Virus record (IMG/VR): IMGVR_UViG_3300044846_000615 | Span: 1 to 30,630 of that record | From: a virus | Length of the DNA: 30,630 bases | Strand: one strand, 5' to 3' | Shown here: one piece after another, positions 1 to 8,500 of the stretch | Position numbering within the stretch: position 1 is the stretch's first letter | How the letters are laid out: each line of letters begins with the position of its first letter | Notes under the pieces: model-generated | What the model was told of the DNA's origin: nothing | The model's input: only the letters and a program-made list of their open reading frames with translations | The model's database searches: none | Made by a program: the position numbers and the translations under genes

Positions 1-433
1 TACAGTTCAAGTTCGACCCACTTCTTTTTAGAGCATCGTTTATGTTTTTCCGCAGAGGATAAAAATGTTCAGACTGGGTGACCCGTATCAATTGAGGGCA
101 AGTCGCGTATGCGACGCGCCAGTTCATTAACGCACAAAGTAACAAAACCTAAAACACAGTAATGCTCCCCCCACAGTTCGCCCCGAAGGACAGGTCGCCG
201 TAGCCAAACTCTTTTAGCCGACACCAAAATATCAAACATATGACGTTGTTTACGCTGCTCCCCCACATCAAAGCATAGGGGTCGAACCACGTTCCCGTGG
301 ATAAGCCCCACACCACGCAAACGGTGCACAACCCTTGGTTGCCCAATCCTATTCATCTAGGGTGGGACTTGCTCGTTTGCTGTCTCCCGACAGGTGTGCA
401 ATGACAATACCACATGTCTGCTATTCTTGCAAC
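1..433. other. Upstream region without a confident gene
   Basis: No reading frame here is convincing. On the + strand the first bases could be the end of a gene running in from the left: two frames stay open to stops at about 60-62 and 79-81. A 21-codon ORF (65-130) has a possible ribosome site (AGAGGAT) but no recognisable sequence. On the - strand a 95-codon ORF (69-356) has codon choices that could be coding, but it has no Shine-Dalgarno sequence and no family I recognise. A perfect 5-bp inverted repeat with a 4-base loop lies at 102-115. No tRNA cloverleaf was found. The end of the stretch holds the probable promoter of the first gene. Confidence 0.5.
401..433 (+). promoter_or_regulatory. 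Probable promoter, possibly giving a leaderless mRNA
   Basis: An extended -10 element, TGC then TATTCT, occupies 419-427. A -35-like ATGACA lies at 401-406, spaced 15 bases, which is short. The ATG of the next gene is at 434, only six bases after the -10 box, and no Shine-Dalgarno sequence precedes it. Transcription would therefore begin at or next to the start codon. Leaderless mRNAs are common in Actinobacteria, so this is plausible, but it is inferred from spacing alone. Confidence 0.4.
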
Positions 434-1321
434 ATGGCAACAAAAAAAGACCCGAAACAAAAAGAAAACCAAGCACGTAAACCTGTCGCCGCAAAAGCAA
501 TGGCTGATACTTCTGGTTCCAACCTTGCAGATTTCAAAAAAGTTGTACTCAACACCCCGCAACGTGCAGCAAACAACCTGCTCAACGTAGTCAAATCAAC
601 ACCGTTAGGTATAGCCGCCCAAACCGCAGCAAAAGGTGCAGCAACCTACCAAAACAAAGGTTACAAAGCAGCAGTAACAGAACAAGCAAAAATTGCTGGA
701 CTACAAATAGCATCCGAAGCCATCAGTTACGGCACAGGGAAAGCCCTACAAAAAGGCGTTGGTGCCGTGGTTAGCACTGGTCTACCAGCCCGAATCAGCA
801 ACAAAGTCACAGGTCAAAAAGTTCTTGTTCATGGAACACCAGATTTTGAAAAATTGGTTGGCAACAAGTTGATGCCAAAAGCAGGAAGCCCTGGTTCCCC
901 AACCGAAAAAGTTGTGTTCGGTTACAACCCACAATTTAAAGGAAGCGGCAGCGCCGACTACCTCGAAGGAAGCGTCAAGCAGTACACAGGTCCAAAAGGT
1001 GGGGCAATCATCGCGAAGTTTCCTAAAAAGAGTTTGAAAAACTTGGAGTATCAAGAAAGCAATGCTGGTTTAGTTAACCAAATGGCGGCAAAAGGGAACC
1101 CTCTTGACCCTAAAAATCCTCCTTGGGTTCTTTCTCAAAGCCCAGCAAAAATTGTTGCAAAGGTTCCTGTTGCTGGCGGCGATTTCAAAAACCAATTGGC
1201 AAAAGAACTTAAACTTGCGGGTGCACCTTTGCGTGATTCAACCAGAGAAAAGGCTATTGCAAAATTGTTGAGAGAACGAGCATCTAAGAAGTACAACAAA
1301 AACAACCCTTCAGTCGTATAA
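434..1321 (+). CDS. Basic protein with an HGT-motif domain, possibly ADP-ribosyltransferase-like
   Basis: I do not recognise a named family. The ATG at 434 (295 aa) is preferred over an upstream GTG/TTG-type start because the residues before it are unlike protein and the predicted promoter ends just upstream. Residues 1-20 are rich in Lys, and residues 20-120 look helical and Ala/Lys-rich. From about residue 130 a beta-rich domain begins with VLVHGTPD (H133). It continues through VFGYNP (Y164) and a Lys-rich C-terminus. His-Gly-Thr followed about 30 residues later by an aromatic resembles the start of the diphtheria-toxin/PARP type of ADP-ribosyltransferase fold, but I cannot place the catalytic Glu with confidence. 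The gene sits directly upstream of the terminase, so a packaged or early-acting protein is possible. Confidence 0.8.
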   Translation: MATKKDPKQKENQARKPVAAKAMADTSGSNLADFKKVVLNTPQRAANNLLNVVKSTPLGIAAQTAAKGAATYQNKGYKAAVTEQAKIAGLQIASEAISYGTGKALQKGVGAVVSTGLPARISNKVTGQKVLVHGTPDFEKLVGNKLMPKAGSPGSPTEKVVFGYNPQFKGSGSADYLEGSVKQYTGPKGGAIIAKFPKKSLKNLEYQESNAGLVNQMAAKGNPLDPKNPPWVLSQSPAKIVAKVPVAGGDFKNQLAKELKLAGAPLRDSTREKAIAKLLRERASKKYNKNNPSVV

Positions 1322-1333
1322 GGTTGTCCCTGT

Positions 1334-3319
1334 ATGGGAACCAAACGTAAAGTCAACCCCGAAGACAAACAAAGATTCTTCGCAGCCATAGCAGCAGGCT
1401 CATCAATAACCGAAGCGTCACGCATCTCAGGTGTACACATCAACACAGGTTCACGCTGGTTAGCCCAATCCAAAGCAGCCAAAGCCAAACTAGACGCAGC
1501 AGTACTCGCAGTCACCAAAACCAAATCACGTGAAGGCGGCGCACAATACCGCCAATACGAACAAGACCTTGATGAGTCAAACAACCTGCTACCTGCCATC
1601 CCCCACAACCGTCTCTGCGACGAAGCCCTACGCGGCTTACACGACTTTGACTTCTTTAGAAAACATTATTTAGGTAGAGTCCCTTCACCATGGCAAGTAG
1701 AAGCAGCAGTGGCATTAGTCACAATGCTAGAAAACCCTGAAAAAGAATTTGTTGTACTTAACGTTCCACCAGGAGCAGGCAAATCAACCCTCTTCCACGA
1801 CGTTGCAGTCTGGTCTATTGTCCGTAACCGTGCCATCCGTGTGATGATTGGTTCCATCTCCCAAGCAATGGCAAAACAATACTCCCGCCGAATCCGCGAA
1901 ACCTTAGAACGCCAACAACCAATCCACCCAGACCCAGAAATTGTAAAGAAGGGACTGGCAGTTGATGCTCAAGGGTGTCTGTCTGTGGACTACGGTCGTT
2001 TCAAACCATCCGACAAAGGTGCACTATGGCGTGCAGAAGAATTCGTTGTAGAACAACTAGACGGCAACGGACTAGATAACAAAGAACCAACCGTACGTGC
2101 ATACGGTATCGACTCAGAATACATCGGACACCGTGCAGACCTCTGCCTTTTCGACGACGTAGCCTCTGTAGATAATGCTCGCGAGGGCAACACTCGTGAC
2201 AAACTGTTGGAACGCTGGGACCAAGTAGCCGAAGCCCGTGTAGACCCAGCAGGATTACTCGCTGTTGTAGGACAAAGACTAGGTTCAGGCGATTTGTATG
2301 CTCATTGCCTCAACAAAATCACGTATGACATCGACGATGATGATTATGACGGGTCAGACATGACCACACCAGAGTCTTTCGCTGCCACAGAACCAGTTAA
2401 ATCCTCTAAATACAAGCACATTGTGTACAAATCTTATTACCCTGAACTAGATGACGGTCCTAAATCACGTCGATATGATGCCAAACCGTACCCTGAAGGA
2501 CCATTACTGGACCCGCAACGTCTCGGTTGGAAAGATTTGTCATATATCAGGTACTCAAACCCGCGCACATTCAAAGTTGTATACCAACAAGAAGACGACG
2601 CAGACGACACCAACCTAATCTCACGTGTGTGGATAACAGGTGGGGTAGGACCCGACGGTGTTCTCTACCAGGGCTGCATAGATAATGACCGTTTACCAGG
2701 TCAAGTCCCCGAAGGACTCACCCCTCCAGTCATTTCACTAATTTCTGTTGACCCATCCCCATCACAATTCTGGGGCATCCAATGGTGGCTGTATCAACCT
2801 GCAACAAACCTCAGATATTTGATAGATGTCGAACGAATCAAACTGACTGCCGAAGAACTCTTAGGATATGACACGTCGACAGGGGAATACTCTGGACTGT
2901 TAGAGGATTGGACTAATCGTGCGTTCAGTTACGGCTACCCTGTATCACACATCGTGGTTGAGGTCAACGCCGCCCAACGATTCCTACTAGCCCACGACTT
3001 TGTTCGCAAATGGCAATCACGACAAATGGTAAACATTATCCCCCACACCACACACCGAAACAAATTTGACGAAAAACTTGGTATCGAAGCACTACTCCCA
3101 CCCCTCTACCGTTCAGGAGCAGTACGTCTACCAACCATGCGCGGCAACTGGAAAACTCTTGCACTTGTAGACGAACTCACCAAATGGTCGCCCGACAAAA
3201 AAAATGGTACCGACCTTGTAATGGCAAACTGGTTTGCAGAACTACACTTCCCAACAGTCGGCGGCATAAAACTTCCACCACGACAATGGCGACCCTCATG
3301 GATGCTGAGTGGCAATTAA
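1334..3319 (+). CDS. terL: Terminase large subunit with N-terminal helix-turn-helix
   Basis: This is the ATP-driven DNA-packaging motor and nuclease. Its 661 aa are longer than the usual 450-560. Residues 12-47 form a helix-turn-helix (AAGSSITEASRISGV then a GSRWL helix) of the kind normally found in the small terminase. The ATPase has a Walker A at 145-152 (PPGAGKST) and a Walker B at 270-275 (LCLFDD), the last two residues being Asp-Asp rather than the more usual Asp-Glu. The RNase H-like nuclease has candidate metal ligands D473 (SVDPS), E543 (VEVNAAQ) and D627 (GTDLV). The start is the ATG 13 bases after the previous stop. No separate small terminase gene is visible in the window, so the fused domain may do the DNA-recognition job. 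The terminase assignment is firm; the fusion reading is inference. Confidence 0.95.
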   Translation: MGTKRKVNPEDKQRFFAAIAAGSSITEASRISGVHINTGSRWLAQSKAAKAKLDAAVLAVTKTKSREGGAQYRQYEQDLDESNNLLPAIPHNRLCDEALRGLHDFDFFRKHYLGRVPSPWQVEAAVALVTMLENPEKEFVVLNVPPGAGKSTLFHDVAVWSIVRNRAIRVMIGSISQAMAKQYSRRIRETLERQQPIHPDPEIVKKGLAVDAQGCLSVDYGRFKPSDKGALWRAEEFVVEQLDGNGLDNKEPTVRAYGIDSEYIGHRADLCLFDDVASVDNAREGNTRDKLLERWDQVAEARVDPAGLLAVVGQRLGSGDLYAHCLNKITYDIDDDDYDGSDMTTPESFAATEPVKSSKYKHIVYKSYYPELDDGPKSRRYDAKPYPEGPLLDPQRLGWKDLSYIRYSNPRTFKVVYQQEDDADDTNLISRVWITGGVGPDGVLYQGCIDNDRLPGQVPEGLTPPVISLISVDPSPSQFWGIQWWLYQPATNLRYLIDVERIKLTAEELLGYDTSTGEYSGLLEDWTNRAFSYGYPVSHIVVEVNAAQRFLLAHDFVRKWQSRQMVNIIPHTTHRNKFDEKLGIEALLPPLYRSGAVRLPTMRGNWKTLALVDELTKWSPDKKNGTDLVMANWFAELHFPTVGGIKLPPRQWRPSWMLSGN

Positions 3320-3320
3320 G

Positions 3321-3356
3321 TATAGTATTGTTGGCATAGCCATCTACTGTAGGAGA
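3321..3356 (+). promoter_or_regulatory. Possible -10 element and Shine-Dalgarno before the portal gene
   Basis: TATAGT lies at 3321-3326, immediately after the terminase stop, in the only intergenic gap of this part (47 bases). A strong AGGAGA at 3351-3356 is placed about ten bases before a GTG start. No -35 box or TGn extension is visible, so the promoter call is weak. The ribosome site is clear and decides the GTG start of the portal gene. Confidence 0.4.
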
Positions 3357-3366
3357 ACTACAAACA

Positions 3367-5187
3367 GTGCAATCAGTTGAACAAATCGTAGCCCTCTACA
3401 ACGCTCGCCGCGAAGCGCAAGGACCCATCCTGCGCCGTATGCGCGAAGTAAGAGACTTAGCAAATGGCGACATCGTAATACCGTTATCGGAACTTGACCG
3501 CAACGCACGAACCAACGTAGCAAACCTACTCGTACAAGGCTTAGACCAAACCTCTATGCGTATCGCATCAACCATGCCGATGCCATTCTTCCCACCAATC
3601 AAACAAAACAATCCAGACTCACAAGAACAAGCACGCCTTCGCAAAAAAATTATTTTGTCATACTGGGACAAAAACAAAATGGGACTTAAAATGCGTCGAC
3701 GTGCAAGACACTTCCTCGCATACTCATCCAGCCCTGTGTATCTACGCCCAGATTTCAAAACGCTCACACCAACCTGGTCTATTCGCAACCCGCTCGACAC
3801 CTACGCTGCACCACACGAAGACCCAGACAACCTAGTCCCAGATGACACAATTTTTACGTACACAAAAACCGCTCAATGGCTTATCGACAATTACGGTCCA
3901 CAAGTTGTTGGCAAACTTCGCATGGGACGTGTGACACCAGACTCACGTTTCACCATTCTTGAATACTGTGACGATACAGAAATTGTTTTGTGTGTTATGG
4001 GTGCGCCAGTTGCAGAAGGAATGACACCACCAGAACGAGCAGGATTAGAAACACTTGAACTAGAACGCATGCCGAACCGTACAGGTATGCCACTGTCAGT
4101 TATCCCAAGTCGTATCTCATTGGATACCCCAAAGGGACAGTATGACGGTGTGCTTGGAATGTATTTCACGCGCGCACGTTTACAAGCACTCACGGAAATC
4201 GCTATCGAACGTGGCATCTTCCCAGACGAATACCTTGTAGCACGTGCTGGCGAGAACCCTGAAATCATCCAGATGGCTGACGGAAAAACAGGGCAGTTAG
4301 GTGTAGTTAAGGGTGGCGACATTCAACAGTTGCAAACAAACCCAGGTTACAAAACAGATACAGCATTAGACCGTCTTGAACGCCAAGAGCGTTTAGAAGG
4401 TGCTATCCCTGCAGAGTTCGGTGGCGAATCAGGCACCAACATACGAACTGGTCGTCGCGGCGAAAACGTGCTGTCATCCACAATTGACTTCCGTGTACAA
4501 GAAGCCCAAGCAGTATTTGAACAAGCACTCTACGAAGAAGACAAGATTGCTATTGCTATCGAACTAGCCTACTGGGGCAATCAAAAGAAATCGTTTTTCC
4601 TACAAGGACGCGCATCAGGTGGCATGACCAACTATGTGCCAAACAAAGTATTCGAAACAGACTTCCATTACGTCACATACCCATCATCAGGTTCCGATGT
4701 TAACGGTCTTATCGTAGGTTTAGGTCAAAGACTGGGTACAGGTTTGATGTCGAAAGAATCTGCACGTGAATCCGACCCGTTGATTACCGACCCTGAACTA
4801 GAAAAAGACCGCATCACATCCGAATCAGTAGAAGCAGCATTGCTGTCAAGTATCCAAGCACAGGCTGCTGACCCTAACGGACCATACCAACCAGATGACC
4901 TTGCATACCTAACGATGCTCACAGTGGAAAAGAACATGAGTTTGTATCAGGCTGTACAAAAAACTCAGCAACGCGCACAAGAACGTCAAGCAGCGATGGC
5001 ACCACAAGGCGCACCAGAAACAATGCCAGGATTAGCAATGCCAGGTATGGGTGCAGAACAACCTGCAGCACCACAAGGTCCAGGCGGTGTGGAAGGATTG
5101 TTAGCACAACTTGGTGGACCACCAGCAGGCGCAATGGCACAACCAGGAACACCTGGAGCGGTACTCAGTTTAGGAGGGAGACTATAA
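3367..5187 (+). CDS. Portal protein
   Basis: The portal is the ring at the head vertex through which DNA enters and leaves. This 606-aa protein follows the terminase directly and has the helical, charged make-up of portals. The N-terminus has a VALYNARR helix. A middle section around residues 120-160 has PVYLRPDF, SIRNPLDTY and a DPDNL loop. The region near residues 350-400 (GGESGTNIRTGRRGE, then VQEAQAVFEQALYEED) is like portal stem and wing segments. The last 60 or so residues are a Pro/Ala/Gly/Met-rich tail. Translation begins at GTG with AGGAGA upstream. The assignment comes from position, size and these segments, not from a sequence search. Confidence 0.88.
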   Translation: MQSVEQIVALYNARREAQGPILRRMREVRDLANGDIVIPLSELDRNARTNVANLLVQGLDQTSMRIASTMPMPFFPPIKQNNPDSQEQARLRKKIILSYWDKNKMGLKMRRRARHFLAYSSSPVYLRPDFKTLTPTWSIRNPLDTYAAPHEDPDNLVPDDTIFTYTKTAQWLIDNYGPQVVGKLRMGRVTPDSRFTILEYCDDTEIVLCVMGAPVAEGMTPPERAGLETLELERMPNRTGMPLSVIPSRISLDTPKGQYDGVLGMYFTRARLQALTEIAIERGIFPDEYLVARAGENPEIIQMADGKTGQLGVVKGGDIQQLQTNPGYKTDTALDRLERQERLEGAIPAEFGGESGTNIRTGRRGENVLSSTIDFRVQEAQAVFEQALYEEDKIAIAIELAYWGNQKKSFFLQGRASGGMTNYVPNKVFETDFHYVTYPSSGSDVNGLIVGLGQRLGTGLMSKESARESDPLITDPELEKDRITSESVEAALLSSIQAQAADPNGPYQPDDLAYLTMLTVEKNMSLYQAVQKTQQRAQERQAAMAPQGAPETMPGLAMPGMGAEQPAAPQGPGGVEGLLAQLGGPPAGAMAQPGTPGAVLSLGGRL

Positions 5188-5574
5188 ATGGCAGCATACG
5201 GACAACGCACAGATTTGAACATGGCACCATCAGCGGTACCAGGACAAACATACGGTGAAGCAGGCGCACAAATGGCTGCACAACGCGCAGTACCAATGGG
5301 CGCACCACCAGCACCAGCACCACCAGCACAAGGTGCATCAACTTCATACACAGCACCAGGTCAACTTGGACCATTGGACCGACCAACAGAACGCCCTAAC
5401 GAACCTGTAACTGCTGGCGCACCATTCGGACCAGGACGCATGTCACAAGGAAACGCATACATTGGACCACGCAACAGCGACCCAATCCTTGACGAACTAC
5501 GTGCACTATACGCAACTTACCCAAGTGATGAACTTGCAGACATGTTGGATTCCTATTTGCGCGAAGGCTACTAA
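5188..5574 (+). CDS. Small Pro/Ala-rich protein after the portal
   Basis: This 128-aa protein is not one I recognise. It starts immediately after the portal stop, with a strong Shine-Dalgarno (AGGAGG at 5172-5177) inside the end of the portal gene. Residues 1-90 are low complexity and probably disordered (Ala, Pro, Gly, Gln). The last 30 residues form a likely amphipathic helix (DPILDELRALYATYPSDEL). The same Pro/Ala/Gly composition ends the portal, so the two may have a common origin, or both may be linkers inside the head. Its stop codon overlaps the next start by one base (TAATG), so it should be co-translated with the giant virion protein. A minor head or connector role is only a guess. 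Confidence 0.85.
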   Translation: MAAYGQRTDLNMAPSAVPGQTYGEAGAQMAAQRAVPMGAPPAPAPPAQGASTSYTAPGQLGPLDRPTERPNEPVTAGAPFGPGRMSQGNAYIGPRNSDPILDELRALYATYPSDELADMLDSYLREGY

Positions 5575-8500
5575 TGGCTGGATTCTTTAACGTCTTCGAT
5601 TCCGTAGACGAGGAAAATAATGACAAAGACGCGCAAGGGAACATTGACGCACAAAACAAAATCGCTAAAACAATCACACCACAACAAGCATTAGCAGCAA
5701 GTCAAATCTACAAAAAATCTCCGTGGATTCCAGCACGTGTCATTTTAGACATGGCAAAGAACCCGACTCTTTCGCCACAGGCACAAGAAGCAATATCAGG
5801 TGTTGCCAGCAAAAAGTATGTTCAAACAAACACACCTAACAAACCTGATGACCGTAACTGGTTTGAAAAAACTATTTACGACCCAGCCAAAGCAGCAACA
5901 CGATGGGGTTTCGCAGCATTACAATTCACTCCAGACATAGTACAAAACGTTGCATCACAAGCATTTTCAGGCAATAACCCTGCAGGTGTTGACGGTTGGT
6001 TTGCTTCAACAGCATTAGGTGCGATGGCTTCAGGTCAAGACACAGGCAGCGGATTTTTTCTTGGTGGCAAAGCCGCCGAAACCCAAGCACAAAAAGCCCG
6101 AGACTTCCGTGGAACAATCAACAACCATGCTTGGACTGTTGGGCGCGGTGCAGCAGATGTTCTATTTACACCAGGAACCAAAGAGTACTCACTGCTTTCA
6201 GGGTTCTTTGATGCCGCTGTAAGCATTTTTGCTGACCCAACACTGTACGCAGGTCAAGCGTTCAAACTAGCCAAAACAGGTGAATACCTAGACGACACTG
6301 TTAAGGGTTTAGTTGGCACCCGCAAAATATCTCAAGGATTAGCAAAACAACTTGTTGACCGTGGTCTGGTACAAACAGACAAAATCCCTGCACTAACAGG
6401 AGAAGCCGCAATTGCCGCATCAAAAATTGCTAAAGGCGAAATAGGTTTAGATTCCGCTGAAGCAATCTCATTTAGAAACTCCGATTACTTTTCGTGGTTT
6501 GAACGAAACAACAAAGCAGTCAGAATGGCTGCCCGTATCGCAGGCTTTGGTGAAGAAGCAACCACACAAATTGCTGCACGAAAACTTACTGGAACAGCAG
6601 CAGCAGCGTTACGCGGCAAAGCAGCATTTCAAATCATGGAAGACTTCAAGGGAACCATCGACCCTGCAACCGCAGCACGACTGGCAGACGCAGACACCCC
6701 CCTAAAGGTTAAAGCAATCATTGGTGAGGCTGCTGCACGACTATCAGCAAACGTTGAAGATGTGATGTTGCCACGACAAATTGGTGACGTTGCAGGAGTT
6801 GGCGCAACCGCTGCTGCCCGTGAAGTTATCCGTGAACGAATCCCACTGTATCGAACCATTCGCAACAGCAGATGGTACACAGATATTCCTACAGAAAACG
6901 TATTGAACTTTGGTACTGGTTTGGAGCGGTCTAAGGCTGTGACAAACATGGCAAACTTTTTACGTGGACTTAAAATTCATACTGCACTACCAGAAACATT
7001 TGACAATTTTGTTGGTGAGGCAATGTCAAGCCTGTCTGTAGAAAACGCTGCAGAACGAAAAGTTGCCGCAGAAAACATTTATGCCAAGTTTATTGAAATT
7101 ATTACCGAACAATCTGGTGGTGACGTAAACATTGCCAGAGAAGCAACACGCAGAATTAAAGAAGAACTTGCCAAAATTCGTGTGTTCGGTGCCGACGAAA
7201 TGGGCAACCTAGATGACGGTGGTTTGCTACAACATTTGCGTCAACTTGGGTTATCCGATAAAGAGTTATCACGTTTCGGTCCAGATGAACTTGACCAACT
7301 GCGAATCCAAGGACCAACAGCACTTGTGGAACTAGCAGAGAACGTATATGTAATGCCAGACTACAGAAAACTTCGCGCATTAACAGGAAACAAAATAACC
7401 AAGTTTGCTTTGACTAACGCAAAAACTGGTGACCAACGCCTAATTCCAGCAATTGCCGAACAACTCCAAACAGAAATATGGAAACCAATGGTCTTAGCCA
7501 CAGGCGGTTATGTGGTCAGAAACATGATTGACTCACAAATTCGCATTGGTGCTCGTGGCTACGAAAACTTTTTTACACACCCATTCCATTTTATTCAAAC
7601 AGTTATGGGAAGCCGCTATGTTGGTCCACTCACAGGCAACCTTGAAGGAAAAGCGATTACATTTGAAGACTCATTAGATGATGTTGGCGGTGCGCTTACA
7701 AAAGTTTTGAATGATTTTCAAGATTCAACAAGCAAAACGTTATATCAAACACAAGCCATTGACCCTCTTGCCGCCAATGAGCGCATGTTACGAACCGAAA
7801 ACTTTTCGCTTATTGACAGAGGGTTGGACGCAGAAGGTCACACAACTGGATACGTTGACAACTTAGGTCAAATTTACAACGACCCTATTTTGCGTAGAGT
7901 TGCAGAAATATGGAATCTTCCAAAAACTGAACGCACAGCAGCAATTGTTGATTGGTTGGAAACATCCACTGAAGGCAAGGAGGCTGCAAAGTCGATTGTT
8001 GCATACTTCAAAAACGGTGTTCGTATTGCAGACCCAGCAACTGGCAGAACACAGTTTATAAAAATTTCCAACATTGACGATACAAACCTAATTGCTTCTT
8101 GGGTTGACAATGCGGCAAGCGCAAAAATACAAACAATTATCCGTAATGACGAAGAATTACGTTTTGTAATAGCGCACAACCGTGTCCCAAGAATCCAAAC
8201 AATCCTCGATGAGCGTGGCATCCCAACAACACGCCCAACCGCAACCCCAGGTGGCGGACTTACATCTGATGTTCAGTTTGAACCAAGAATGGACCCAATA
8301 AGACTAGATACCGTTGTCTACGCTGGAGATTCAACAACTACAGGTGTTGGCGGATTGGTAAAACTTGATGCAGGCGGTGAAGGAATTATTATTCGTGTAG
8401 ATAACTATGTTGTTCCAGACCCATTCAACCCAGGAACCACAATAACTCAACCTCACGCAGTCATCCAGCCTGTTGCGCCAGGTGAAGCGTTTACGGTTAA

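Noticed and set aside
1-30. TTCAAGTTCGA resembling a tRNA T-loop at the left edge
   Set aside because: The bases on each side do not form a T-stem, and no CCA or discriminator arrangement follows.
65-130. Forward 21-codon ORF with a possible ribosome site
   Set aside because: Too short and without any recognisable pattern; one possible ribosome site alone is weak evidence.
69-356. Reverse-strand ORF of 95 codons
   Set aside because: Its codons look partly coding, but it has no ribosome site and no family likeness, and the other genes lie on the opposite strand. Kept only as a possibility in the region note.
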